A DNA stretch of 64,000 nt from Sinorhizobium fredii (GTDB taxonomy: Bacteria; Pseudomonadota; Alphaproteobacteria; Rhizobiales; Rhizobiaceae). Location: NCBI RefSeq assembly GCF_002944405.1, contig NZ_CP024310.1, positions 1,364,001-1,428,000 of the forward strand, in the 5' to 3' direction. Of this stretch, positions 9,214 to 18,862 are shown piece by piece; the stretch's first letter is position 1, and the number at the start of each line of letters is the position of its first letter. The notes below the pieces were generated by a model. That model worked only from the letters and a program-made list of their open reading frames with translations. It was not told where the DNA came from and ran no database searches. The position numbers were made by a program, and so were the translations under genes.

Positions 9214-9882
9214 TCAGAGCCCGACGACGCCGGGCAGGCCGGAAATATCCTTGATTTCCGTATATCCATAGAAGGGATTTGCCGGCTCGTGGCCTCGGTT
9301 GACCCAGACCTTGTTCTTGATGCCGAGATCGTGCGCGGACATCAGGTCGTAGCGGAACGAGGACGAGCAGTGGAGAATGTCCTCCGGGCCGCAGCCCAGC
9401 ATGTCGAACATATATTCGAAAGCCTTGAAGCGCGGCTTGTAGGCCTGTGCCTGCTCGGCTGTGTAGACTGCGTGAAAGGGAGCACCGAGTTTCTCGACAT
9501 TCGACATGATCTGCGAATTCATAGCGTTCGACAGGATCACCAGCGGGATCTCTTTGGCGACCTTGGCGAGGCCGGCCGGCACGTCCGCATGCGGACCCCA
9601 GGTCGGCACTCGCTCATAGACCACACGGGCGGCCTCATCGCGGAATTTTATGCCGTTGCGCTTGCAGGTGCGTTCCAGCGAATTGTGCACCACTTCCGCA
9701 TAGGGCTTCCAGTCGCCCATGATCTCGTCGAGACGATAGGCGGCAAAATTCTTGATGAACTCGGCCATGCGCGGTTCATCGAGCTGCTCACCGTAAAGGT
9801 CGCGCGCCGCTTCCGCCATCTGGAAGTTGGTCAGAGTGCCGTAACAGTCGAAGGTGATGTATTTCGGACGGAAGTTCGCCAT
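9214..9882 (-). CDS. type II haloacid dehalogenase-like HAD hydrolase
   Basis: A 222-residue HAD-superfamily protein of the L-2-haloacid dehalogenase (type II) subgroup. The nucleophile Asp12 is in YITFDCYGTL, motif II is the serine of LVILSNAMN, and the later lysine and acidic residues are present (KPRFKAFEY, NRGHE). Start ATG 9882 was preferred because GAGGAG stands 8-9 bases before it; ATG 9888, two codons upstream, is too close to that site. It is the first gene of a two-gene unit with the DAO oxidase. Despite the family name, natural substrates of such rhizobial proteins are mostly unknown, and a paralogue lies at 12685. Confidence 0.8.
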   Translation of the reverse strand: MANFRPKYITFDCYGTLTNFQMAEAARDLYGEQLDEPRMAEFIKNFAAYRLDEIMGDWKPYAEVVHNSLERTCKRNGIKFRDEAARVVYERVPTWGPHADVPAGLAKVAKEIPLVILSNAMNSQIMSNVEKLGAPFHAVYTAEQAQAYKPRFKAFEYMFDMLGCGPEDILHCSSSFRYDLMSAHDLGIKNKVWVNRGHEPANPFYGYTEIKDISGLPGVVGL

Positions 9883-10203
9883 GCGCATTCTCCTCTTCAA
9901 TGACGTGACGGGGTTTATCCGAAATGGATCATAGGCGTGTCCCGTGCGCCGGCTTGCGCGATTTGGGCGCCTATTGAAGCAGATTGTACCGTATCCGCGG
10001 GCGGCTTTGGCACATGGTTGTGTGCACTGCCCGCAGCGCTCAGCCTTGTTCCCACGCTCGAGACCCTTTGCCGCTGCCCTGTCGGCATAAGATGCGGCGA
10101 CCCGGCGGAGCAAAGATATAAGATACCGCCCCGACCGGCGCCTTCGGACGATCTGCCGGTCGCACTTCCTTAACACTTGCTGCAGGAAACCAAGGACCAG
10201 TCC
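9883..10203. promoter_or_regulatory. 321-base divergent intergenic region
   Basis: This region separates the leftward HAD/oxidase unit from the rightward GNAT/aminotransferase unit and must carry both promoters. I see no convincing -35/-10 pair and no clear operator. An Lrp/AsnC gene at 18.9 kb is the nearest candidate regulator. No gene was recognised inside. Confidence 0.4.
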
Positions 10204-11040
10204 ATGCAGTTAAGTCAGATCGAACTTGCCCCGTTCGGCCCCGAGCATCTGGAGAGCGCCGCGCGCCTCTCCCGCCAGGCCGGCTGGCCGCATCGGCTGG
10301 AGGACTGGCAGATGGCACTGGCGCTGAGCGAGGGCGTCGTTGCTCTCGAGGCCGGCCGGGTTGTCGGGACGACATTGGTGACCACCTATGGGAACGGCTG
10401 CGCCACGATCAACATGGTGATCGTCGACGAGGCGATGCGCGGCCGCGGCCTTGGTGGCGGACTGATGGATGCGGCCCTGCGGATCGCCGGCGACCGCCGG
10501 CTCCGGCTGGTGGCGACGGCGGACGGCCTGCCTCTTTATGAAAAGCTCGGCTTCCGCGAAACCGGTACCGTGCTGCAGCACCAGGGCATCGCCAGAGAGC
10601 TTGCCGCCCCCGCTGAAACCGAGCCGGCGACCGCGGAAGACATTGCGGAGATCGCCGCCCTCGATCGCATCGCCTTCGGTGCCGATCGCCGGGATCTGAT
10701 CGCGTATATCGTCAAGGTGGGCGAGTTCGTGGTCATCCGCCGCAACGGCCGTGTCGTCGGCTTTGCCGCCCTGCGCGCCTTCGGTCGCGGCGATGTCATC
10801 GGGCCCGTCGTCGCTGCAAATGTCGACGACGCCAAGGCGCTGATAACCCATTTCATCGCAAGGCGGGCCGGCCAATTCGTCAGGATCGATACCACCGCCG
10901 AAACCGGCCTCTCCCCCTGGCTGTCAGACCAGGGGCTTAGCAATGTTGGTGGCGCTTTTGCCATGGACAGACCCACCGTTGACCGCGCCGCAGACCGCGC
11001 GGCTTTCACCTTCGCCCTCGCCAATCAGGCGCTCGGCTGA
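10204..11040 (+). CDS. two-domain GNAT-family N-acetyltransferase
   Basis: A 278-residue protein with an N-terminal GNAT domain (about 1-130) and a second acetyltransferase-like domain (about 140-270), as in the Acetyltransf_18/YitH-like proteins. The acetyl-CoA loop is seen in the first domain as RGRGLGGGLMDAAL. AAGGA stands 8 bases before ATG 10204; an in-frame TTG at 10177 is less likely. The aminotransferase gene begins 13 bases after the stop, so the two are cotranscribed. It may acetylate an amine or amino-acid intermediate of the same pathway, but the acceptor cannot be told. Confidence 0.78.
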   Translation: MQLSQIELAPFGPEHLESAARLSRQAGWPHRLEDWQMALALSEGVVALEAGRVVGTTLVTTYGNGCATINMVIVDEAMRGRGLGGGLMDAALRIAGDRRLRLVATADGLPLYEKLGFRETGTVLQHQGIARELAAPAETEPATAEDIAEIAALDRIAFGADRRDLIAYIVKVGEFVVIRRNGRVVGFAALRAFGRGDVIGPVVAANVDDAKALITHFIARRAGQFVRIDTTAETGLSPWLSDQGLSNVGGAFAMDRPTVDRAADRAAFTFALANQALG

Positions 11041-11053
11041 TCTGGAGGACTCG

Positions 11054-12427
11054 ATGTACAGCAATTCCCTAATCGAACTCGATCGCGCCCATCTGGTCCA
11101 CCCGGTCGCCTCCTATCGCAGCCACGAGCGGATCGGCGTGCGCGTCCTTCGGTCCGCCAAGGGCGCGACCGTGACCGACGCCTCGGGGCATACGATGATC
11201 GACGGTTTTGCGGGGCTTTGGTGCGTCAATGCCGGCTACGGCCATGAATCGATCGTCGAGGCGGCGGCCCGGCAGATGCGCGAGCTGCCCTATGCTACCG
11301 GCTATTTCGGCCTCGGCTCCGAACCGGCGATCCGGCTTGCGGCGGAACTGGCGGAGCGAGCGCCGGGCGACCTCAACCATGTCTATTTCACGCTTGGCGG
11401 ATCGGACGCCGTCGACAGCACGATCCGCTTCATCCGCTATTACTGGATCGCCCGGGGCCAACCGCAGCGCGACCAGTTCATCTCCATCGAGCAGGGCTAT
11501 CACGGCTCCTCAACCGTTGGTGCGGGCCTCACGGCACTGCCTCTGTTCCATGCGGGCTTCGGCATCCCGTTCGACTGGCAGCACAAGATTCCGTCGCACT
11601 ATGCCTACCGCAACCCGGTGGGCGACGATCCGCAGGCGATCATAGATGCGTCGCTTGCGGCACTCAGGCGCAAGGTCGAGGAGATCGGTCCCGAGCGGGT
11701 CGCCGCCTTCTATGCCGAGCCGATTCAGGGCTCCGGCGGAGTGCTGGTACCGCCGAACGGCTGGATGAAGGCGATGCGTGAACTCTGCCGCGAGCTGGGC
11801 ATCCTCTTCGTCGCCGACGAGGTCATTACCGGATTCGGCCGCACCGGTCCGCTCTTTGCCTGCGAGGAGGACGGGATCGTTCCCGATTTCATAACCGTGG
11901 CGAAGGGCCTGACCTCCGGCTACGTGCCGATGGGCGCGGTTTTCATGGGCGATCATATCTACCAGACGATCGCGGATGGTGCCGGTGCCGTCGCCGTCGG
12001 TCACGGCTATACCTATTCGGCCCATCCGGTCAGCGCCGCGGTAGGACTTGAAGTGCTGAGGCTCTACGAGAACGGGTTGCTGGACAACGGCCGGAAAGCC
12101 GGCGCACGGCTGATGGCGGGGCTCAAAGGCCTCAAGGACCATCCGCTCGTCGGCGATGTGCGCGGCCGTGGCATGCTGGCCGCCGTCGAGCTGGTGGCCA
12201 ACAAGGAGAAGAAGGCCCCGCTGCCGGCGGCCGCGGATCCGGCGCGCCGCATCTTCGACCGCGCCTGGGACAACGGCCTCGTCATTCGCGCCTTCGGCAA
12301 CGGCGTTCTCGGCTACGCGCCGCCGCTCTGCTGCACCGACGCGGAAATCGACGCAATCGTCGAGCGCACGCGGCTGACGCTCGACCAGACCTTGGAGGAC
12401 CCCGAAATTCGCGCGGCCCTCACCTGA
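11054..12427 (+). CDS. class III PLP-dependent aminotransferase
   Basis: A 457-residue fold-type I aminotransferase of class III (omega-amino acid group, as in beta-alanine/pyruvate, putrescine or taurine aminotransferases). The PLP lysine is Lys284 in TVAKGLTSGYVPMG; the aspartate holding the pyridine nitrogen is in FVADEVITGFGRTG; the phosphate-binding GGSDAVD is near residue 115. The start ATG 11054 has TGGAGGA 5 bases before it. It follows the GNAT gene closely. In this setting it likely transfers an amino group from an amine or omega-amino acid to a 2-oxoacid, giving a semialdehyde for the aldehyde dehydrogenases at 2.2-6.2 kb. Confidence 0.88.
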   Translation: MYSNSLIELDRAHLVHPVASYRSHERIGVRVLRSAKGATVTDASGHTMIDGFAGLWCVNAGYGHESIVEAAARQMRELPYATGYFGLGSEPAIRLAAELAERAPGDLNHVYFTLGGSDAVDSTIRFIRYYWIARGQPQRDQFISIEQGYHGSSTVGAGLTALPLFHAGFGIPFDWQHKIPSHYAYRNPVGDDPQAIIDASLAALRRKVEEIGPERVAAFYAEPIQGSGGVLVPPNGWMKAMRELCRELGILFVADEVITGFGRTGPLFACEEDGIVPDFITVAKGLTSGYVPMGAVFMGDHIYQTIADGAGAVAVGHGYTYSAHPVSAAVGLEVLRLYENGLLDNGRKAGARLMAGLKGLKDHPLVGDVRGRGMLAAVELVANKEKKAPLPAAADPARRIFDRAWDNGLVIRAFGNGVLGYAPPLCCTDAEIDAIVERTRLTLDQTLEDPEIRAALT

Positions 12428-12684
12428 CCCCCGACTTCCGCTCAGAGAACAGCGGATCGGCGGTCGGAAAGGTGAAATACCGGTTTATGCCCATATTCGC
12501 AATTTTGTGCCGGCATCCTTCTTCCATTCAGAGACTCCGGCGAGCCGATGCTGCGAGACTGGATGGGCTAAGGGCGCAGGAATGCCCGGGAAAGCAAGTC
12601 TTTCCGGCCCGTTGAAAACAGCATTTTCTTCTGATGCAGCCCAGCGCGAGCAAACTTCGCCCGCGCCAAATAGAGGAAAGAGCC

Positions 12685-13401
12685 TTGGCAAAGACCTTCG
12701 CCGATTTCAAGTATCTCACCTTCGACGTCGTCGGCACGCTGATTGATTTCGAAGGCGGCATCAAGGATTGCCTGGCCGACATCGGTAAGGAAGCGGGCGT
12801 CACGGTCGACGGCGAAGAGGCGCTGGAGCTTTACCGGGCAGGGCGTTACTCTGCCGATGCCGACCTCTTCCCCGACGATCTGGTCCGCGTCTATCTCGCC
12901 ATTGCTCCGGAGCTCGGTCTTCCCGCCGAAGCAAAATATGGCGAAAGGCTGCGTGATTCCGCCAAGGGCTGGAACGGTTTTGCCGACAGCGCTGAGTCGC
13001 TTGCCCGCCTTGCTAAGCGCTACCGCCTGATCGCCATGACCAACGCCCGGCGCTGGGCTTTCGAGCATTTTTCCCGCGAGCTCGGCAATCCGTTCTATGC
13101 CGCCTTCACCGCCGACGATACGGGCACCGAAAAGCCGGATCCGGCCTTCTTCGAAAAAGTCTTCGCCTTCGTCGCGGCGGAGGGCAATTCGAAGGACGAC
13201 ATCCTGCACGTCGCCCAAAGCCAGTATCACGACATCGGCATCTCGCGGAAACTCGGGCTGACCAATTGCTGGATCGAGCGGCGCCATGCCCAGAAGGGCT
13301 ATGGCGGCACAATCGAGCCGGCCGAGTTCACCAAGCCCGACTTTCATTTCACCTCCATGGCCGGCCTTGCCGACGCCGTGGAGAAAGCCAAGGCCACCTG
13401 A
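12685..13401 (+). CDS. second type II haloacid dehalogenase-like HAD hydrolase
   Basis: A 238-residue HAD protein related to the one at 9214-9882. The nucleophile Asp14 lies in YLTFDVVGTLIDFEGG, followed by the second conserved stretch RLIAMTNARRWAF and the third FTADDTGTEKPDP. A TTG start at 12685 was chosen because GAGGAAAG stands 7 bases before it; ATG 12634 is in frame but has no ribosome site. The gap of 257 bases after the aminotransferase may contain its own promoter. It leads into the ABC importer genes 85 bases downstream. Having two HADs of this type around one catabolic cluster suggests that both act on pathway intermediates. Confidence 0.78.
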   Translation: MAKTFADFKYLTFDVVGTLIDFEGGIKDCLADIGKEAGVTVDGEEALELYRAGRYSADADLFPDDLVRVYLAIAPELGLPAEAKYGERLRDSAKGWNGFADSAESLARLAKRYRLIAMTNARRWAFEHFSRELGNPFYAAFTADDTGTEKPDPAFFEKVFAFVAAEGNSKDDILHVAQSQYHDIGISRKLGLTNCWIERRHAQKGYGGTIEPAEFTKPDFHFTSMAGLADAVEKAKAT

Positions 13402-13486
13402 AAGGCGGGCGAAGCATTCCACCTGAACCCCGTATGCAAAAGAAGACGGGGCGATCCGACCAACCACCAAGCGAATGGGGAACGAC

Positions 13487-15097
13487 ATGACTGACAAAAT
13501 TACCAACTGGACCGGAAAAGACGACGCAGTCGTCGAAAACGCCATTCGCCGCGGCGCCACCCGCCGCGAGCTCCTGCAGATGCTGCTGGCCGGCGGCGCC
13601 GCCATGTCCGCCGGCGGCCTGGTGCTTGGCCGCGCCTCTGACGCGGTGGCCGCAACTCCGGTCAAAGGAGGGCACCTCAAGGTCGCGGGCTTCACGTCTT
13701 CGACCGCAGACACGCTCGATCCGGCCAAAGCTTCGAATTCAACGGACTATTCGCGATGCTCCGCGGTTTATAACCGCCTCTCGAGCCTCGACAAATCCGG
13801 CGCCACCCAGATGGAGCTGGCAGAAAGCATCGAAAGCGCCGATGCCAAGGTGTGGACCGTGAAATTGCAGAAGGGCGTTACGTTTCACGATGGGAAGTCG
13901 CTGACATCCGCAGACGTAATCTTCTCGCTCAAGCGCCATCTGGATCCCGATGTCGGTTCCAAGGTCAATGCTATTGCGAAGCAGATGACCGGCTTCAAGG
14001 CAGTCGACGATCTCACCGTCGAAATCACGCTCGCCGATGCCAACGCAGATCTGCCGACAATCCTGGCGCTGCATCATTTCATGATCGTCGCCGACGGCAC
14101 CGCCGACTTCTCCAAGGGGAACGGCACCGGACCCTTCGTTCTCGAAAACTTCGAGCCGGGCGTGCGCTCGGTCATGCGGAGGAACGAGAACTACTGGAAG
14201 TCAAAGGGGCCATATGTTGACTCCTTTGAGTTCTTGGCGATCAGCGACGATAGCTCCCGCGTCAATGCGCTTCTGTCCGGGGACATCCATGTCGCCGCCG
14301 CCATCAACCCCCGTTCGGAGCGCCTTGTCGCAAGCCAGCCAGGTTTCGTTCTCTCCAAGTCGAGTGCCAACAGCTACACCAACCTCAACATGCGCCTCGA
14401 CGCGGCCCCGGGTCAAAACAAGGACTTCGTGGCCGGTATGAAGCACCTGGTCAATCGCGAGCAGATCCTGAGGGCGGCCCTGCGCGGGCGCGGCGAAATC
14501 GGCAACGATCAGCCCGTCTTTCCGGGCAACGTCTACCGCAACGACGATATTAAGCCAAAGGCGTACGATCCTGAAAAGGCGAAATTCCATTTTGAGAAGG
14601 CCGGCGTTTTCGGCCAGACCATCCCGGTGGTCGCTTCCGACGCGGCTACCGGTTCGGTGGACATGGCGATGGTCATCCAGGCGGCCGCTGCCGAGATCGG
14701 CCTGAAGCTCGATGTCCAGCGCGTGCCCTCGGACGGTTACTGGGACAATTACTGGCTCAAGGCGCCGATCCATTTCGGCAACATCAATTACAGGCCGACG
14801 CCCGACATCCTGTTCTCGCTGCTCTACGCCTCCAGTGCTCCCTGGAACGAGAGCCAGTATAAATCGGAAAAATTCGACAAGATGCTGATCGAGGCGCGCG
14901 GTTCGCTTGACCAGGAGAAGCGCAAGGCGATTTACCACGAGATGCAGGTCATGGTCGCCGAGGAGGCCGGTACCATCATTCCGGCCTACCTGACTGGTAT
15001 CGACGCCATCACAGACAAGCTCAAAGGCATGGAAACCAACCCGCTAGGCGGTATGATGGGTTATCGCATGGCCGAGCATGTCTGGTTTGAGGCCTGA
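13487..15097 (+). CDS. Dpp/Opp-type ABC transporter substrate-binding protein with Tat signal
   Basis: A 536-residue family 5 solute-binding protein (periplasmic). The N-terminus carries a twin-arginine signal, TRRELLQMLLAGGAAM, followed by a hydrophobic stretch and a likely cleavage after ASDAVA near residue 51. The mature part has the family pattern WTVKLQKGVTFHDGKSLTSADV. Start ATG 13487 has TGGGGAA 5-6 bases upstream; ATG 13475 lies within that site. It is the first gene of a complete importer (permeases and double ATPase follow). Family members bind peptides, opines, amines or sugars, so the ligand is not predictable; the neighbourhood points to an amine or amino-acid derivative. Confidence 0.88.
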   Translation: MTDKITNWTGKDDAVVENAIRRGATRRELLQMLLAGGAAMSAGGLVLGRASDAVAATPVKGGHLKVAGFTSSTADTLDPAKASNSTDYSRCSAVYNRLSSLDKSGATQMELAESIESADAKVWTVKLQKGVTFHDGKSLTSADVIFSLKRHLDPDVGSKVNAIAKQMTGFKAVDDLTVEITLADANADLPTILALHHFMIVADGTADFSKGNGTGPFVLENFEPGVRSVMRRNENYWKSKGPYVDSFEFLAISDDSSRVNALLSGDIHVAAAINPRSERLVASQPGFVLSKSSANSYTNLNMRLDAAPGQNKDFVAGMKHLVNREQILRAALRGRGEIGNDQPVFPGNVYRNDDIKPKAYDPEKAKFHFEKAGVFGQTIPVVASDAATGSVDMAMVIQAAAAEIGLKLDVQRVPSDGYWDNYWLKAPIHFGNINYRPTPDILFSLLYASSAPWNESQYKSEKFDKMLIEARGSLDQEKRKAIYHEMQVMVAEEAGTIIPAYLTGIDAITDKLKGMETNPLGGMMGYRMAEHVWFEA

Positions 15098-15189
15098 TTG
15101 GGCAACTGGCCTAGGGGGCTGCAGCTTCGATGCTGCGGCCCCGGACAGTATGGTTTGAAACCTATCTTGAAAGCCGAAAGGGAGCGCGC

Positions 15190-16140
15190 GTGAACAACCG
15201 GGTCCTATCCCTTGCGCTGAGTAGATTGCTCATCGCCTTCATCACCCTGATGATTGTCTCCTTCGCCGTGTTCTTCGCGACAACGCTCCTGCCGGGCGAT
15301 ACCGCGTCGATTCTGCTCGGCCAAGCCGCCACGCCGGAAGCCGTCGAGGGTCTGCGTAAGGCCATGCATCTCGACGAGCCGGCAATCCTCCGTTTCCTGC
15401 GCTGGATCGTCGGTCTCGTGCAGGGCGACCTTGGTACCTCCTATGCAAACGAGATGCCTGTCGCCGATTTGATCGGCGGGCGCTTCGTCAACACACTGAA
15501 GCTCGCGGGCGTCACCGCGCTCTTCTCCGTGCCGATCGCGCTGACGCTCGGCATAACAGCGGCGATGCTGCGCGGCTCGCTCTATGACCGCGCCGTTACC
15601 GTGCTAACCATCGGCGTGATCTCGGTGCCGGAATTCATGATAGCGACCTCCGCAGTGCTGGTCTTCGCCGTCTATCTGAAGTGGCTGCCGGCGCTCTCGG
15701 TTGCCAATGAAGTCACCTCATTCGCCGATCTCCTGCGCATCTATGCAATGCCGGTCATAACGCTGACCTTCGGTGTCTCGGCTCAGATGATCCGCATGAC
15801 ACGGGCAGCAGTGATCGAGACGCTCAACACGCCCTATGTCGAGATGGCGTTGCTCAAGGGCGCCTCGCGACCGCGCATGGTTTTTCGCCACGCGCTGCCC
15901 AACGCTCTGGGCCCGATTGTCAATGCGGTTGCGCTTTCGCTCTCATACCTGCTCGGCGGCGTTATTATTGTCGAGACGATCTTCAACTATCCCGGTGTTG
16001 CCAAGCTGATGGTTGATGCCGTAGCGACCCGCGACCTGCCGCTCATCCAAAGTTGCGCGATGATCTTCTGTCTCGGCTACCTGCTGCTGACCACCACGGC
16101 CGACCTCATCGCCATCCTTTCCAATCCGAGGCTTCGATGA
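15190..16140 (+). CDS. DppB-type ABC transporter permease
   Basis: A 316-residue inner-membrane permease of the binding-protein-dependent type with about six membrane helices. The cytoplasmic coupling loop is seen in EMALLKGASRPRMVFRHALP. GTG 15190 was chosen because GAAAGGGAG stands 7 bases before it and the protein then begins directly with the first helix; ATG 15130 would add 20 residues without a ribosome site. Its stop overlaps the start of the next permease, showing translational coupling. Confidence 0.85.
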   Translation: MNNRVLSLALSRLLIAFITLMIVSFAVFFATTLLPGDTASILLGQAATPEAVEGLRKAMHLDEPAILRFLRWIVGLVQGDLGTSYANEMPVADLIGGRFVNTLKLAGVTALFSVPIALTLGITAAMLRGSLYDRAVTVLTIGVISVPEFMIATSAVLVFAVYLKWLPALSVANEVTSFADLLRIYAMPVITLTFGVSAQMIRMTRAAVIETLNTPYVEMALLKGASRPRMVFRHALPNALGPIVNAVALSLSYLLGGVIIVETIFNYPGVAKLMVDAVATRDLPLIQSCAMIFCLGYLLLTTTADLIAILSNPRLR

Positions 16141-17006
16141 CAATGACCACTTCGAGCACATCGACCAGCGCTATCCGGAAGTCCGGAAGCCGGCTTGGCT
16201 ATCGTTTCAACCTCGTCGGCGTTATCGGCTTTTCGATCATCATCGCCTGGGCGCTCGTCGCGGTCGTCGCGCCGATGATCATCCCCTATCCTGTCGGCGA
16301 GATCGTCGATCTCGACTACTTCGGCCCGATGAGCCATGACTTCTGGCTCGGCTCCGACTATCTCGGTCGCGACATGCTCTCGCGAATCCTGATGGGCGCC
16401 CGCTACACGGTCGGCATCTCGCTTGCCGCGGTGACGATCGCTTGCTTCTCCGGCGTGGTGCTCGGCATGATCGCCGCGGTCGCCGGCGGCTGGCTCGACA
16501 CAGTCTTGAGCCGCTTTCTCGACGCGCTCAACTCGATCCCGAGCAAGCTCTTCGGCCTCGTCGTCGTCGCCGCCGTCGGTTCCTCCATTCCGGTGCTGAT
16601 CCTGACGTTGTCTGTAATCTACATCCCCGGCGCCTATCGCTTCGCCCGGGCCCTCGCCGTCAACATCAATGCGATGGATTTCATCACCGTCGCCCGGATC
16701 CGCGGCGAAAGCACCTGGTATCTGATCCGCTCCGAGATCCTGCCTAACATTGTCGGGCCGGTGCTTGCCGATCTCGGCCTCCGCTTCGTCTTCATCGTCC
16801 TGCTGCTCTCTGGTCTCTCCTTCCTCGGCCTTGGCGTCCAGCCGCCCTATGCCGACTGGGGCGCTCTCGTCCGGGAGAACATCGGGGGCCTTCCCTTCGG
16901 CGCGCCGGCGGTCATGTTCCCGTCGCTCGCCATCGCCACCCTGACGATCAGCGTCAACCTCCTCATCGACAACCTGCCGCAGAAGATCCGTGATCGGAGT
17001 GAATGA
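16137..17006 (+). CDS. DppC-type ABC transporter permease
   Basis: A 289-residue permease partner of the upstream DppB-like protein. It has the N-terminal extension and helix typical of DppC (about residues 22-45), the SDYLGRDMLSR motif and the coupling loop FITVARIRGESTWYLIRSEILPN. ATG 16137 overlaps the stop of the preceding gene in an ATGA arrangement, and its own stop overlaps the start of the ATPase gene. An ATG at 16143 is also possible. It completes the membrane channel of the importer. Confidence 0.87.
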   Translation: MTMTTSSTSTSAIRKSGSRLGYRFNLVGVIGFSIIIAWALVAVVAPMIIPYPVGEIVDLDYFGPMSHDFWLGSDYLGRDMLSRILMGARYTVGISLAAVTIACFSGVVLGMIAAVAGGWLDTVLSRFLDALNSIPSKLFGLVVVAAVGSSIPVLILTLSVIYIPGAYRFARALAVNINAMDFITVARIRGESTWYLIRSEILPNIVGPVLADLGLRFVFIVLLLSGLSFLGLGVQPPYADWGALVRENIGGLPFGAPAVMFPSLAIATLTISVNLLIDNLPQKIRDRSE

Positions 17007-18667
17007 TGGCTAATCTCGTGGAAATCCGTGACCTGAAGGTCGAAGCGACCACCGATTCCGGGCGCAAGGTCGAGATCATCAAGGGCGTCAGCATCGACAT
17101 CGCCGACGGTGAGATCGTCGCGCTGATCGGCGAAAGCGGCTCGGGCAAGACGACGATCGCGCTGACGCTGATGGGCTACGCCCGTCCCGGCTGTCGCATT
17201 TCCGGCGGCAGCGTTTCCGTCGCCGGCAAGGACATGGTCCGGCTCAGCGAAACGGAGCGCGCCCGCATCCGCGGTACCGAGGTTGCCTATGTGCCGCAAT
17301 CGGCCGCCGCCGCCTTCAACCCGGCCGCTACGATCATGGACCAGGTAATCGAGATCACCCGCATCCATCAGTTGATGTCGCCCGACGAGGCGCGTGCCAA
17401 GGCCGTCGCGCTCTTCCGTTCCCTGTCGCTGCCGGAGCCGGAGACGATCGGGAGCCGCTATCCGCATCAAGTTTCCGGCGGACAGTTGCAACGCCTTTCC
17501 GCCGCCATGGCGCTGATCGGCGACCCGAAGCTGGTGATCTTCGACGAGCCGACCACTGCGCTCGACGTAACGACCCAGATCGAAGTGCTGCGCGCCTTCA
17601 AGTCGGTCATGAAGGCCGGCGGCATTGCCGGCGTCTATGTCTCGCACGACCTTGCCGTCGTCGCCCAGATAGCTGATCGCATCGTCGTCTTAAAGGGCGG
17701 CGAAGTGCAGGAGGTCGGCACAACGCAAGAGATCCTCAGCGACGCCAAGCACCCCTATACGCGCGAGTTGCTCGACGCCTTCGAACCTCAGCCGCGCGCC
17801 GCCCCCGGTCCCGCCGCATCTACCCCGGCCCCGCTTTTGCAGATCGACACGCTGGTCGCGGGCTACGGGCCGCGACAGGCGGACGGATTGCCGCTTGTGC
17901 GCGCCGTCAAGCAGGTCTCGCTGAAGGTCGAGAAGGGCCGCAATCTCGGCATCATCGGCGAATCCGGCTGCGGCAAGTCGACCCTTGCCCGTGCGATTGC
18001 CGGCATCCTGCCCGCGGTCTCGGGCAGCATCCAGTTCGAGGGGCGCGAACTTGGCCGCAGCGCCCGCGAGCGCTCACGCGAACAGCTGCGCGAGATGCAG
18101 ATCGTCTTCCAATATGCCGACACCGCACTCAACCCAGCAAAGTCAGTCGAGGATATCCTCGACCGGCCGCTCGCCTTCTACCACGGCATGGGTCGCAGCG
18201 CCCGCAGCGCCCGCATCGATGAACTGCTCGACATGGTGCGTCTGCCGCGCAACCTGCGCCATCGCCGCCCCTCCGAGCTTTCCGGCGGCCAGAAGCAGCG
18301 CGTCAATTTCGCCCGGGCGCTCGCCGCCGAGCCGAAGCTGATCCTTTGCGACGAAATCACCTCCGCCCTCGATACGGTCGTCGCTGCCGCGGTCATCGAC
18401 CTGCTCAAGGAACTGCAGCGCGAGCTCGGCCTCTCCTACGTCTTCATCAGCCACGACCTTTCGACGGTGCAGGCGATCTGCGACGAGGTGGTCGTCATGT
18501 ATGCGGGCGAGAAGGTCGAGCAGCTCGCCTCGGCCGAGCTCGCGACCGGCGCGAAGCACCCCTATTCCAAGCTGCTCTTCGCCTCCGTGCCGAAACTCGA
18601 CACCGGCTGGCTCGACGGTCTCGATCGGCGGCCGGAGCTGGCGCGGGCGCTCAGCAAGGCGGGGTAA
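17003..18667 (+). CDS. fused double ATPase (DppD-DppF type) of the ABC importer
   Basis: A 554-residue protein with two complete ABC ATPase domains in one chain. The first has Walker A GESGSGKTT near residue 43, signature VSGGQLQR and Walker B LVIFDEPTTALD. The second has Walker A GESGCGKST near 318, signature LSGGQKQR and LILCDEITSALD. Each domain ends with the oligopeptide-transporter tail (KHPYTREL and KHPYSKLL). It energises the permeases encoded immediately upstream, with which it overlaps by four bases. In the second domain the Walker B acidic residues DE are followed by IT instead of PT, a modest variation also seen in relatives. Confidence 0.9.
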   Translation: MMANLVEIRDLKVEATTDSGRKVEIIKGVSIDIADGEIVALIGESGSGKTTIALTLMGYARPGCRISGGSVSVAGKDMVRLSETERARIRGTEVAYVPQSAAAAFNPAATIMDQVIEITRIHQLMSPDEARAKAVALFRSLSLPEPETIGSRYPHQVSGGQLQRLSAAMALIGDPKLVIFDEPTTALDVTTQIEVLRAFKSVMKAGGIAGVYVSHDLAVVAQIADRIVVLKGGEVQEVGTTQEILSDAKHPYTRELLDAFEPQPRAAPGPAASTPAPLLQIDTLVAGYGPRQADGLPLVRAVKQVSLKVEKGRNLGIIGESGCGKSTLARAIAGILPAVSGSIQFEGRELGRSARERSREQLREMQIVFQYADTALNPAKSVEDILDRPLAFYHGMGRSARSARIDELLDMVRLPRNLRHRRPSELSGGQKQRVNFARALAAEPKLILCDEITSALDTVVAAAVIDLLKELQRELGLSYVFISHDLSTVQAICDEVVVMYAGEKVEQLASAELATGAKHPYSKLLFASVPKLDTGWLDGLDRRPELARALSKAG

Positions 18668-18796
18668 AAAAATATCTGGTGGCAATGCGATTGGCCTGAT
18701 CCGCCTGCGCGCACGGCGGGCGGACGAGCCGCGGCTGCCAGTCCCGCCTTGACGAGGGCTGCCGCTGCCATGCCTGGTAAGCCGCGGGTTCCGGTC

Positions 18797-18823
18797 CCCT
18801 CTCCCCGTCAAAACGGGAGAGGG
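18797..18823. terminator. GC-rich hairpin between convergent importer and Lrp genes
   Basis: CCCTCTCCCCGT at 18797-18808 pairs with ACGGGAGAGGG at 18813-18823 with one unpaired C, around a CAAA loop. It lies between the ends of the ATPase gene (+) and the Lrp gene (-). It may terminate both. Palindromes of this CCCTCTCC...GGAGAGGG type are often dispersed in rhizobial genomes, so it may also be a copy of a repeat. Confidence 0.5.
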
Positions 18824-18862
18824 TTAGAGTCAGGGGCGAACACATGGATCGAGAGGCGCCAC

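Noticed and set aside
7786..9903. A 705-codon open frame on the plus strand
   Set aside because: It runs antisense to the FAD oxidase and HAD genes, which have clear family motifs; such frames are common in GC-rich DNA.
15130..15189. An upstream start of the first importer permease
   Set aside because: The extra 20 residues have no hydrophobic pattern, and the better ribosome site belongs to GTG 15190.
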